From Strigamia acuminata (taxonomy: Eukaryota > Arthropoda > Chilopoda > Geophilomorpha > Linotaeniidae): a stretch of 62,000 nt of DNA. Every line of letters begins with the position of its first letter. The first letter of the stretch is position 1. Location of the stretch: the NCBI GenBank assembly GCA_949358305.1, contig OX442317.1, positions 13,632,991 to 13,694,990 of the forward strand, written 5' to 3'. Shown here piece after piece: positions 8,681 to 20,165 of this stretch. Made by a program: the position numbers and the translations under genes. The notes under the pieces are model-generated. The model searched no databases. It was given only the letters and a program-made list of their open reading frames with translations, and had not been told where the DNA came from.

Positions 8681-10365
8681 AAATTACCCTCAACACACGC
8701 AACAACCTTCCACCACTTAAATTACACCGGAAAAAAACAATTTCAAACCGAAAAATCAACAAAAAAGGCCAAAAAAATATTGCAAACAAAGAGAAAAGAT
8801 CAATTATCGAGGCAAATCCCCACCACAAAACAACGCATCGCCGGTATACACTTAAGCGTACAGTGCACAACACTACTGTTTATTTTCAATGATCCAATAA
8901 ATAAAATTTGAAACAAAGTTGAGTGGAATTGTACGTTTCTTGTATATTAAAGTTTTTATTTTGTTTGTTTACACTTAATTTTTTTTTTCCATCATAGAAT
9001 GGCGACTCGATACTTTTGTAGCTCGAATTCACTTCGTAAACGTGGTCGGTGTTCATCACGCGTCAATGCGCTCGTGCAATAGTATAGGCGCGCATACAAT
9101 TTGATGCGCGCAAAACTTGCAAAACTTGCACGGAATTTGGGCAATTTTTGACAAATTTCAGCAGATTTTTGCCTGTATTTGACAAATTTCAGAAGATTTT
9201 TGCCTATATTTGACAAATTTCAGAAGATTTCCTCAATCCTCAAACATTTGCTGAAATTTCTCATAAAATTTCTAAAATTAATTGAAATTTGTCTGAAATT
9301 TGTCTGGAATTTGTCAAATATTGTCAAAAATCCGTGGAAATTTGTCAAATACTGGCAAAAATCCATGTAAATTTGTCAAAAATTGCCATAATTCGGTGCA
9401 AATTGTGTTAGATATTGGAAAAATTTATTTTAACGCTTCCAACGCGCCAGTAAATCGCGCGTGCACACGCATGGATTTTTCGTCATAGTTGGATGCGCGC
9501 AAACCTCACGTAACTTGCGCCAAAATTTGGCAATTTTTGACAAATTTCAGCAGATTTTTGCCAGTATTTGACAAATTTCCACTGATTTTTGACAATATTT
9601 GACCCAACAACTGCGCCACGTTCCAGGCGCCGGTTTAGGCATTTTAGACCCGTTTTAGACCGTTTTAGATGGCGAAAACGTTCTCTCCATCATTTTCTAC
9701 CCCTGGGTGAGGTTTTCAGCGTTCATGATTGATGAAAAAGCTGTTTTCTAACTAGCTGTCCCATTGCTAGTTTTGGCGTCAGGTTTTAGCAACCTTCCGA
9801 TCCGACTCTGTCGTCTGCACGACCTCCAAGACTGTTTTAGGGTTAATTTGAGTCAAATAATTCATTCTGGGGGTTGTTTTGGGTTTTTTACAAGTGTGTT
9901 TTTGTAGTTTTTATTGGTTTCAAACATTGTCAATTCTTTATACAAGTGTAACTTTCATTTCTCTGTATTTTGAGAACTTTGCATTGCAGCAAAGTTCATT
10001 TCTTGCCCCTTAATTATTGTGTAATTGTTGGTTTTCAAGCCCGTTTTTTAACAATAACTTTATTTGAAGTGCCTATTGTTTCAGGCACGTGCTTCCACGT
10101 GCCTTTTATTGTTGAGCAATTTCTTGGGCAGTTGCGCTCCTGTTGCTAGCATTGCCGCGCGTTCTCCGCGCGCGTACTCGCGTTTCGCATCACACACATT
10201 CGGATTCGATGGCCTATCGCGGCGGCACATTGTGTGGCATAGCGCGGCACGTTGCAATTGCTAATGCTACGGTCGACGGCGATTCGCATGCGCTATCCGC
10301 TGCATCAAACCCCAAATACCGATAAAAAATCGCTGAAAACACTAATCCCGACCCAAAAACCGCCA
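8681..10365 (+). repeat. FB-2 arm unit L2 (1685 bp)
   Basis: Full-length arm unit. The next unit repeats it at exactly 1685 bp and is nearly identical. Order inside: A-rich segment, CATCGCCGGTATACACTTAAG, AATAAA words, 31-bp TGACAAATTTCAG repeats in direct then inverted orientation (so the unit folds on itself), the TTTTAGACCCGTTTTAGACCG segment, and two perfect hairpins. The unit contains no protein motif. Confidence 0.92.
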
Positions 10366-11946
10366 AAATTACCCTCAACACACGCAACAACCTTCCACCA
10401 CTTAAATTACACCGGAAAAAAACAATTTCAAACCGAAAAATCAACAAAAAAGGCCAAAAAAATATTGCAAACAAAGAGAAAAGATCAATTATCGAGGCAA
10501 ATCCCCACCACAAAACAACGCATCGCCGGTATACACTTAAGCGTACAGTGCACAACACTACTGTTTATTTTCAATGATCCAATAAATAAAATTTGAAACA
10601 AAGTTGAGTGGAATTGTACGTTTCTTGTATATTAAAGTTTTTATTTTGTTTGTTTACACTTAATTTTTTTTTTCCATCATAGAATGGCGACTCGATACTT
10701 TTGTAGCTCGAATTCACTTCGTAAACGTGGTCGGTGTTCATCACGCGTCAATGCGCTCGTGCAATAGTATAGGCGCGCATACAATTTGATGCGCGCAAAA
10801 CTTGCAAAACTTGCACGGAATTTGGGCAATTTTTGACAAATTTCAGCAGATTTTTGCCTGTATTTGACAAATTTCAGAAGATTTTTGCCTATATTTGACA
10901 AATTTCAGAAGATTTCCTCAATCCTCAAACATTTGCTGAAATTTCTCATAAAATTTCTAAAATTAATTGAAATTTGTCTGAAATTTGTCTGGAATTTGTC
11001 AAATATTGTCAAAAATCCGTGGAAATTTGTCAAATACTGGCAAAAATCCATGTAAATTTGTCAAAAATTGCCATAATTCGGTGCAAATTGTGTTAGATAT
11101 TGGAAAAATTTATTTTAACGCTTCCAACGCGCCAGTAAATCGCGCGTGCACACGCATGGATTTTTCGTCATAGTTGGATGCGCGCAAACCTCACGTAACT
11201 TGCGCCAAAATTTGGCAATTTTTGACAAATTTCAGCAGATTTTTGCCAGTATTTGACAAATTTCCACTGATTTTTGACAATATTTGACCCAACAACTGCG
11301 CCACGTTCCAGGCGCCGGTTTAGGCATTTTAGACCCGTTTTAGACCGTTTTAGATGGCGAAAACGTTCTCTCCATCATTTTCTACCCCTGGGTGAGGTTT
11401 TCAGCGTTCATGATTGATGAAAAAGCTGTTTTCTAACTAGCTGTCCCATTGCTAGTTTTGGCGTCAGGTTTTAGCAACCTTCCGATCCGACTCTGTCGTC
11501 TGCACGACCTCCAAGACTGTTTTAGGGTTAATTTGAGTCAAATAATTCATTCTGGGGGTTGTTTTGGGTTTTTTACAAGTGTGTTTTTGTAGTTTTTATT
11601 GGTTTCAAACATTGTCAATTCTTTATACAAGTGTAACTTTCATTTCTCTGTATTTTGAGAACTTTGCATTGCAGCAAAGTTCATTTCTTGCCCCTTAATT
11701 ATTGTGTAATTGTTGGTTTTCAAGCCCGTTTTTTAACAATAACTTTATTTGAAGTGCCTATTGTTTCAGGCACGTGCTTCCACGTGCCTTTTATTGTTGA
11801 GCAATTTCTTGGGCAGTTGCGCTCCTGTTGCTAGCATTGCCGCGCGTTCTCCGCGCGTGTACTCGCGCGTTTCGCATCACACACATTCGGGTTCGATGGC
11901 CTATCGCGGCGGCACATTGTGTGGCATAGCGCGGCACGTTGCAATT
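10366..11946 (+). repeat. FB-2 arm unit L3 (inner, 3'-modified)
   Basis: Same unit as L2 until about 11860, where CGCGTGTACTCGCGCG replaces the L2 version. At 11946 it leaves the unit and enters the promoter-like block instead of the CTAATGCTACGGTCGAC end. The identical inner version flanks the cores of FB-2 (right) and FB-3 (both sides), so the inner unit type is an inherited part of the design. Confidence 0.88.
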
Positions 11947-12040
11947 ACGTGACGTGGCACGTTGCTGTTACGTGACGCGATAGCCAGTATTTAAGCAGGG
12001 GATTCCATCATCGTTTACACAAATGCGCATTGCAACGTGG
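11947..12040 (+). promoter_or_regulatory. promoter-like block facing the FB-2 core (left)
   Basis: Two ACGTGAC/CACGT motifs lie upstream of a TATA-like TATTTAAG at 11988-11995, followed by AGCAGGGGATTCCATCATCG. The block points toward the palindromic core. It is conserved at 49821-49925 and, inverted, at 12905-13010 and 55075-55190. Promoter function is inferred from motif spacing only. Confidence 0.35.
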
Positions 12041-12904
12041 AGGCGCATTCGAGTCCTTTTCCCAAGCGAAATCGTATTCGATTCGCTTTCGAATCGAATA
12101 CGAGTTTTGTCCTTTTTCAACGCGAAATCGTATTCGATTCGCTTTCGAATCGTATACGAGATGGTCGATGATTTTTGTTTCCCGGACTTTGATTCGTATT
12201 CGAGTTGTTACGAGTTCGTATTTTGATCGTATTCGTATTCGAATCGAATTCGAATCGTATTCGAATCGAATACGAATCGAATTCGAGTCGTATTCGAGAT
12301 GGTCGATGATTTCCACTCGCTCGTATACGCGTTGTATACGAGCTCGTATTTTGATCGTAATCGTAAACGAATCGTTTACAAGTCGTATACAAGTTGTATA
12401 CGACGTGTATACACCTCGTATACGAACGAAGTTTGGAAAATCCACCGGATACTTACTACGACATGAAAACACATAGTAGTCACATACGTCTTATTTGGAA
12501 ATTGTGTTTTCACAAACTTCGTTCGTATACGAGGTGTATACACGTCGTATACAACTTGTATACGACTTGTAAACGATTTGTTTACGATTACGATCAAAAT
12601 ACGAGCTCGTATACAACGCGTATACGAGCGAGTGGAAATCATCGACCATCTCGAATACGACTCGAATTCGATTCGTATTCGATTCGAATACGATTCGAAT
12701 TCGATTCGAATACGAATACGATCAAAATACGAACTCGTAACAACTCGAATACGAATCAAAGTCCGGGAAACAAAAATCATCGACCATCTCGTATACGATT
12801 CGAAAGCGAATCGAATACGATTTCGCGTTGAAAAAGGACAAAACTCGTATTCGATTCGAAAGCGAATCGAATACGATTTCGCTTGGGAAAAGGACTCGAA
12901 TGCG
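12041..12904. repeat. FB-2 palindromic core
   Basis: A single palindrome with arms of about 390 bp around the conserved 77-nt loop (12436-12512). Only one or two 56-bp-type hairpin units flank each side, using AATCGAAT in place of AGTCGAAT words. The arms are almost perfect; one visible mismatch is GATTTGTTT on the right against GATTCGTTT expected. This is the minimal form of the cores in FB-1 and FB-3. Confidence 0.93.
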
Positions 12905-13010
12905 CCTCCACGTTGCAATGCGCATTTGTGTAAACGATGATGGAATCCCCTGCTTAAATACTGGCTATCGCGTCACGTAACAGCAACGTGCCACGTCACG
13001 TAATTGCAAC
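12905..13010 (-). promoter_or_regulatory. promoter-like block facing the FB-2 core (right)
   Basis: Inverted copy of the block at 11947; its CTTAAATA (TATA-like on the minus strand) is at 12953-12960. With its mate it would drive convergent transcription through the core, if active. Confidence 0.35.
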
Positions 13011-14640
13011 GTGCCGCGCTATGCCACACAATGTGCCGCCGCGATAGGCCATCGAACCCGAATGTGTGTGATGCGAAACGCGCGAGTACACGCGCGGAGA
13101 ACGCGCGGCAATGCTAGCAACAGGAGCGCAACTGCCCAAGAAATTGCTCAACAATAAAAGGCACGTGGAAGCACGTGCCTGAAACAATAGGCACTTCAAA
13201 TAAAGTTATTGTTAAAAAACGGGCTTGAAAACCAACAATTACACAATAATTAAGGGGCAAGAAATGAACTTTGCTGCAATGCAAAGTTCTCAAAATACAG
13301 AGAAATGAAAGTTACACTTGTATAAAGAATTGACAATGTTTGAAACCAATAAAAACTACAAAAACACACTTGTAAAAAACCCAAAACAACCCCCAGAATG
13401 AATTATTTGACTCAAATTAACCCTAAAACAGTCTTGGAGGTCGTGCAGACGACAGAGTCGGATCGGAAGGTTGCTAAAACCTGACGCCAAAACTAGCAAT
13501 GGGACAGCTAGTTAGAAAACAGCTTTTTCATCAATCATGAACGCTGAAAACCTCACCCAGGGGTAGAAAATGATGGAGAGAACGTTTTCGCCATCTAAAA
13601 CGGTCTAAAACGGGTCTAAAATGCCTAAACCGGCGCCTGGAACGTGGCGCAGTTGTTGGGTCAAATATTGTCAAAAATCAGTGGAAATTTGTCAAATACT
13701 GGCAAAAATCTGCTGAAATTTGTCAAAAATTGCCAAATTTTGGCGCAAGTTACGTGAGGTTTGCGCGCATCCAACTATGACGAAAAATCCATGCGTGTGC
13801 ACGCGCGATTTACTGGCGCGTTGGAAGCGTTAAAATAAATTTTTCCAATATCTAACACAATTTGCACCGAATTATGGCAATTTTTGACAAATTTACATGG
13901 ATTTTTGCCAGTATTTGACAAATTTCCACGGATTTTTGACAATATTTGACAAATTCCAGACAAATTTCAGACAAATTTCAATTAATTTTAGAAATTTTAT
14001 GAGAAATTTCAGCAAATGTTTGAGGATTGAGGAAATCTTCTGAAATTTGTCAAATATAGGCAAAAATCTTCTGAAATTTGTCAAATACAGGCAAAAATCT
14101 GCTGAAATTTGTCAAAAATTGCCCAAATTCCGTGCAAGTTTTGCAAGTTTTGCGCGCATCAAATCGTATGCGCGCCTATACTATTGCACGAGCGCATTGA
14201 CGCGTGATGAACACCGACCACGTTTACGAAGTGAATTCGAGCTACAAAAGTATCGAGTCGCCATTCTATGATGGAAAAAAAAAATTAAGTGTAAACAAAC
14301 AAAATAAAAACTTTAATATACAAGAAACGTACAATTCCACTCAACTTTGTTTCAAATTTTATTTATTGGATCATTGAAAATAAACAGTAGTGTTGTGCAC
14401 TGTACGCTTAAGTGTATACCGGCGATGCGTTGTTTTGTGGTGGGGATTTGCCTCGATAATTGATCTTTTCTCTTTGTTTGCAATATTTTTTTGGCCTTTT
14501 TTGTTGATTTTTCGGTTTGAAATTGTTTTTTTCCGGTGTAATTTAAGTGGTGGAAGGTTGTTGGCGTGTGTTGAGGGTAATTTTGGCGGTTTTTGGGTCG
14601 GGATTAGTGTTTTCTGCGATTTTTTATCGGTATTTGGGGT
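13011..14640 (-). repeat. FB-2 inverted arm unit R1
   Basis: Reverse complement of unit L3, nearly identical over about 1.6 kb. Small differences, for example GGCGTGTG against GCGTGTG near 14563 and a C/T change near 14163, show two separately mutated DNA arms rather than a copied read. Confidence 0.92.
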
Positions 14641-14894
14641 AACGCATGCGAATCGCCGTCGATGCGTCGACCGTAGCAAGTGTGGTTGAAGTGATTTCGT
14701 TCATTCGTTATTTTAATGAAAATTAGGTATTTATTGTGACCACACGAGCACGTAGCAAGTGCGCGCGCAAGTTAAATGTGTAGAGGCCTGTGAGAAAATA
14801 AAACGTGCGTGGAAGCGGCGTAAATATTCTTTGGTGACTGCCATGGGTTTGTGCTTTGTCGTGGGCGCGATATGTCTGCGATATATATATGCGT
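14641..14894 (+). other. FB-2 right tail, first part
   Basis: Starts AACGCATGCGAATCGCC, then contains AAGTGCGCGCGCAAGTTAA, and continues to the hAT-type MITE. The same tail starts at 60182 in FB-3, in the same orientation. The last 8 bases (ATATGCGT, 14887-14894) are the left target duplication of the MITE. Confidence 0.65.
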
Positions 14895-15286
14895 TAGGGA
14901 TGAGAACGGGACCAATTTTCGGGTCCCGACCCGTCCCGGGTCCATTACGTTAGCGTAATACGCGCGTATGATTGCATAATTGAAATAAATCAGTATTAAG
15001 CCTAATATTAGGCCTAATAATGCTAAAATAAAGTAAAGAAACAACAATATTTTGGTCATACAGTGTAATTTACTTTTAATAATGAGTTTGTTGTTGTTGT
15101 TTATTTACTTTATTTTAGCATTATCAGGCTCAATATTAGGCTTAATAGTGATAAATAACAACTGGAATTAGAAAATTGTCTCCGCCTCGCAGTACGAATT
15201 TAGCAACTGTAATCCCGTCCCGTCCCGTATCCGCATAGGGCAAACATTACCAGTCCAGTCCCTATCCCGGTCTGTTCTTATCCCTA
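14895..15286. mobile_element. hAT-type MITE with 8-bp target duplication
   Basis: A 392-bp non-coding element starting TAGGGATGAGAACGGGACC and ending GGTCTGTTCTTATCCCTA, giving imperfect inverted ends of about 18 bp. It is bracketed by the 8-bp direct repeat ATATGCGT (14887-14894 and 15287-15294), as hAT-superfamily insertions produce. The related FB-3 tail near 60302-60330 lacks the insert, giving an empty site. Inside are further inverted repeats (AATGCTAAAATAAAGTAA with its complement). No transposase, so it depends on an hAT enzyme elsewhere. Confidence 0.92.
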
Positions 15287-15294
15287 ATATGCGT

Positions 15295-16620
15295 GATGTA
15301 GCGCGTTTGCGCGCGCGATCTAGTGCGTTTGAGCGCGCGATATAGCACCTTGAGCGTGTCCAAATGTGTACAGGTGCTCAAAAGATGTGCGAGGGCTTCA
15401 CGTGCATACACGAAGCATAAACGTGAAGAAAACAGCAGAAGCAGTTGTGTGTGATATTTATAAAACCACATCACACAAGGGAATACTACTAATGATACAA
15501 AAAGCAATAAACTTTATGAATATTGAAATAAACTTACAAAATGGTGGAAAAAACATGGCGTACTGCCTTGAATATATGCCGGGATGTTATCAATCTTCCG
15601 GGCCCCATGTGTGTTTGATTTTAGTCCTAATTTTGGTGTATTTTTTTTTTTTTTGCCTTGGTTTTTCTCGTTTCTTGGAGAGTGCTGAGGCATGCCGAGG
15701 TGTTCTCGGGCGTGTGCGCCTGTTGAAGATCGAGCGTTTCATATTTTGTGTTTAATAAGCCTACCGTGGTGCCTCGAGCGTTTATTAATTTCTCCACTCG
15801 AGGCACTTCACTAACACCTCCCCGGTGTTTAAACGAGTAGCGGCGCTTATTTGACCCCGGTGTTTACTGTTTAAAATTGTCGTGTGTTTTCAAAGTTCTT
15901 AATTTGTTTAAAAGCAAACAAAATGGATATTTGTTAATTTTTATTTGATTTTATCAATTTCTATTGGTTTCTTGCTGATTTTTAATCGGTTTTTCTCTAT
16001 TTGTGACAATTTTTGCCAATTTTAATCGTTATTTGTCATTCTGAATTGATTATTGTCCGATTTCAGTCGATTTTTGTTGATTTTTAATCATGTTTGTTCG
16101 TTTTTAATCAATTTTTGTCCCATGCCTTACGATCAGTTCGAATAATTGACACCATACTGTGCTGTTACTCGTATTCAAGATGGCGTCGCAAACTCAAGGC
16201 CGAATTCCGCTGATTTCATTTATTGCGACTGTTTGCGCTCCATACGTGTGAAAAGGATTATGGGAAAAATCCTCAATGCAGGCCATTTTGGTGTTAAATG
16301 AGCGAGGAAGGCAGGAGATGAGAAAAATTTGTAAAATTTCAAAAAAAAGCTAAACAATCAAAATTTACATGAAGATCAATATTTCTGGCTCGAAATGCAT
16401 GTATCAGCAATTTCGGGATATTTTCGGGGTGAAATTGACTCGTTCGGAACACTGGGAAGGAACCCCACCCCGCATTCCCCATGCGTCGGCGCGCGCGTAG
16501 ACGAAAATTCAAATCCAGGTGTTCAGACGGCCCCACGTTATTTTCGGGTTCCAAGTTGGGTTTCACAAATGTACCGTATTGCCTCGAATAAACGCCGGGA
16601 CGTTTATTAAACTTCTCGTG
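15295..16620 (+). repeat. FB-2 right tail, second part
   Basis: Matches 60320-61620 in direct orientation: GATGTAGCGC repeats, GGCTTCACGTGCATAC, the ATTAAAAATC module (inverse of 7036-7315), then ATGGCGTCGCAAACTCAAGG and a segment ending at a palindrome near 16587. No protein motif seen. The tail is the longest same-orientation duplication shared by FB-2 and FB-3. Confidence 0.7.
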
Positions 16621-17514
16621 TGTGTTTAATTTTGATCCGCATTTAACTGTTTTTTTTTTCACCGAAAGTTACTTCATTTTTTATTAACATGGAAAAAGAA
16701 TGAACCTTTACAAAATACTAATAATAACGTTATAATAAGCAGTTACAATTGAAATTAAAACAACATTTTTTTTTTAATTAGAAACCAAAGCAGAATCATC
16801 CCTAAATTCTGACACGGCGTTGTCAAACAAACAGTTGGCGCCAAAACGAGAAATTAGGCAACAAAACATTTTGAATGCTACAAAAACACATTAAATAACC
16901 ATAAAACAAATAAAAATAAATACAACAGCTAAACCAAATTGTAATAAACAAGACAGCAAAGTGTGGGAGTGAGTGACAACGCCAAAAAAACGCCCGAAAA
17001 CGCCCCAAGAACGCACCAAAACGCCCCAAGAACGCACCAAAACGCCAGATAACCGTGCAACTTGAGGCAAAAAACATGCGAACATAATTTTTTGCTTTGA
17101 GTGGCACGATTTTCAGGCTTTTTGGAGCATTTTGAAGCGTTTTGGGGCGTTTTAGAACGTTTTTGCTTATTTTTTAGCATTCTCATGCGAGCTCGCGCGT
17201 GCAGGCGAGAAAAAAACAAACTTATTTCTTCAAGAGTTAAAAAAAAAATAACCCTAACCAGGAAATTACTGTAAAAACAACGGCTTGCCTCGAATAAACG
17301 CCGGGGCGTTTACTAATTTTCAAGACTGGAAGTGAGGCGAGATGTTGTTTGCTTTATTTGTTAAAACAAATTAGGCGTCACTAATTCACCTGTATTAGGG
17401 TTTCGGTTCTGAGAAACCGGACGAGGAGTCACAATAACGGGACACGGGAAATTTCAAAACTTACCGGTTCCGTCAAAACGCCATTGAAACGTTACATTTT
17501 TATAGCGTGTCAAT

Positions 17515-17700
17515 GATAAAAATGGTCATTTTGGATGAAAAACGGCCATTTTGGATGAAAAATGGCCATTTTTACTATAAAAAATGGCTGAAAATGGCCA
17601 TTTTTACTATGACAAATGGCTGAAAATGGCCATTTTAATAAAAAAAGGCCATTTTTACTTCGAAAATTGGCTAAAAATGGCCACTTGAGTGAGTGACAAC
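17515..17700. repeat. ATGGCCAT array 1
   Basis: Degenerate tandem repeats of AAAATGGCCATTTT and AAAAATGGCTGAAAATGG. The palindromic core makes both strands similar. Similar arrays are at 19055-19170, 19995-20165 and 61810-61960, each followed by CTTGAGTGAGTGACAACG or a close variant. Confidence 0.8.
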
Positions 17701-19054
17701 GCCAAAAAACGCGTGCAAACGCCTGCGAACGCCCCAAAACGCCCCAAAACGCCAGATGACAATGCAACTTGAGGCATAAAACTTGAAAACACAATTTTAA
17801 ACGTCACAAAAGTTGAAACAAAGATGAAAAATTAATTTTTTGCCTCAAGTTGCGCGATTTTCAGGTCTTTTGGAGTGTTTTTGAGCATTTTTTGGCGTTC
17901 TCAGCGGCGTGTTTGCCTCAAATAAACGCCGGTTTAAACAAAAAATGACGTCATTTTTGGTTTAAAATTGAAGTAAAACACAAAATATTTTAGTTTTTAA
18001 ATGCAACTGGTCTAAATTTTGTCAAATGTTGTCATACTTCTTGAAAGTCATCATTTATTGATAAAAAATTTGAAAATTTACCTAATTGTAGCATGTATTT
18101 GTGGTTAGTTTTGATTTGAATTCAAACTGTAATTTTTTGCTTCGAGTTGCGCGATTTTCAGGCGTTTTGGGGCGTTTTTGAGCTTTTTTTGGCGTCCTCA
18201 GGCGAGCTCGCGCGTGCACGTCACAAGTAACCCTAATCAGGAAAGAACCTACAAAAACTATGGCTTGCCTCGCATAAACGCCGGGGCGTTTATTCATTTT
18301 CAAAAAGACAAATGAAATGGATAAATAAAGAAATTAGCGGGGAAATCCAACATGGCGCCCACTTCAAATCCGCTAGAGCGGCAAAACACGACATTTGAAT
18401 TTCAACACAAGAATAAAATCAAGAATACACACTGTATTGAATAAAATAACATTAGGAAATGTAATTTCCTACAACAAAAGCACTATTTATTAAAAGAACA
18501 CTTGAAAATAATCGTTTGCCGAACGGAATGAACTCGGTCAGCAGCGCACAAGTGCGTACCGACAACAAACGCTCGAAACGACAAAACGACCGTTCCGGGA
18601 CAAAAATAAAGCAAACCAATCGACAGATCACCCCCAAATTAGTCTAAATCAATTCTAAAACCTATCCATAACACAAGAATAAGGTCCAAACAAAAGGTTA
18701 GAAGTTTGAACACAACCGAACTAGATTAAGAAATATGACGTCACGCGTCTTACGCAAGTGATCTGTAAATCGACGGATGCACTAAAAATCATCCAAAATC
18801 ACACAAAATGAGCAAGAATTAAAGAAATAAGACACAGAGAAGTAATAAAACTTTAAATAGCAATGAATAAAGATAATATCAATATCATAGACACTAAAAT
18901 TCATGAAAACACTGTAACTTTTAATAAATCACAAAAAATGAAAGTTTAATATGTAAAAATATCTAAAAAGCTGAAATTCAAGAAAAGCAAAAATTAAAGA
19001 CACTTTGTTAACTTTAATTAAGACAATAAATGACATAAAATCCGGACACAACAA

Positions 19055-19170
19055 TTATTCCATTTTGGATGAAAAACGGCCCTTTTGGATGAAAAACGGC
19101 CATTTTGGATGAAAAACGGCTAAAAATGACCATTTTTCTATGAAAAATGGGTAAAAATGGCTAAAAATGG
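19055..19170. repeat. ATGGCCAT array 2
   Basis: Same motif family as 17515-17700, here as GGATGAAAAACGGCCATTTT repeats. It is followed by GAATGACAACGCCAAAAAAC. Confidence 0.75.
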
Positions 19171-19994
19171 CTATTTGATTGAATGACAACGCCAAAAAAC
19201 GCCCAAGAACGCCCGCAAATGCCTAAAAATGCCTAAAAACGCCCCAAAACGCAAAATGACAATGCAACTTGAGGCAAAAAACATGAGAACACAATTGTAA
19301 ACGTTACAAAAGTTGAAACAAAAATAAACAATTAATGTTTTGCCTCGAGTTGCACGATTTTCAGGCGTTTTGGAGTATTTTTTGGCGTTCTCAGGCGTAC
19401 TCGCGCGTACACGTCACTGCCGAGTAAAAAAAACATACTTATTTCTTCAAGAGTTAAAAAGGAAGTAACCCTAATCAGGAAAAAAAATGCAAAAACAATG
19501 GCTTGCCTCGAACAAACGCCAGAAGTGAGGCGAGATGTTGTTTGCTTTATTTATTAAATCAAATTAGGCGTTGCTAATTCACCTGTATCTCTTAGTTCGA
19601 CGTAAGAACACGCGCTTTTTTTAAAATGAAAGCCCAAGTTGGGTTTCATAAACGTACCGTATTGCCTTGAATAAAAGCCGGGGTGTTTATTAATTTTTAA
19701 GACCAGAAACGAGGCGAGATCACGACTCAAGATTAAGCGAGAAGAAATAAACGTGTTTCTTCTAAAGGAAGTAACCCTAATCAGGAAAAACTTACATAAA
19801 CAATGGTTTGCCTTGAATAAACGCCGGGGCGTTTATAAATTTTCAAGACGGGAGGCAAGGTGAGATGATGATGCGGTGCGACGCGAATAAAAGCCCAAGT
19901 TGGGTGTTGCCTCGAATAAACGCCGGGGCGTTTATTAATTTTCAAAACCGGAAATGAGGCGAGATCAAAACGCCATTGAAACGTTACATTTTAA

Positions 19995-20165
19995 TAACGT
20001 TTCAACGATAAAAACGGCCATTTTTGATTAAAAAAACGACTAAAAATGGCCATTTTACTATAAAAACGGTGAAAAAAAAACATTTTTACTCTGAAAAATG
20101 GCTAAAAATGGCCATTTTGACGAAAAACGGCCATTTTTACTACGGAAAATGCTAAAATTGGCCAC
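19995..20165. repeat. ATGGCCAT array 3
   Basis: Same motif family, followed by the CTTGAGTGAGTGACAACG boundary word and the AACGCCAAAAAACGCC cluster. From 20170 to 20790 the sequence repeats blocks already seen upstream (CCTCGAGTTGCGCGATTTTC, AAACAAACTTATTTCTT). Confidence 0.75.

Larger units (their letters stand above)
16587..19936 (+). repeat. dispersed AATAAACGCC/GGCGTTTATT palindromes
   Basis: Inverted 10-bp arms preceded by TTGCCTCG and usually followed by AATTTTCAAGACCGG and GAGGCGAGAT. Copies start at 16587, 17293, 18273, 19670, 19816 and 19915, with degenerate ones near 17920 and 19508. They sit in larger blocks that also repeat TTGCGCGATTTTCAGGCG and GTAACCCTAATCAGG. No coding potential is visible in this 3.3-kb stretch. 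The element class is unknown. Confidence 0.75.

Noticed and set aside
8529-8911. 114-codon frames on both strands of the arm units, repeated in each unit
   Set aside because: The two overlap antisense to each other, change length with single-base differences between units, and match no protein type.
12041-12904. Possible tRNA genes because of frequent GATTCGAA words (T-loop-like)
   Set aside because: The words are part of the TCGAATACGA repeats; no cloverleaf with anticodon arm or CCA-side acceptor stem could be drawn.
13520-13620. Telomere- or centromere-like sequence in the arms (CTAAAACGG words)
   Set aside because: Only two or three degenerate repeats per unit; no telomeric tandem run anywhere in the window.
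14759-14953. Small frame containing GPIFGSRPVPGP near the MITE edge
   Set aside because: It spans the insertion junction of the hAT MITE; the Pro/Gly-rich part is the MITE end.
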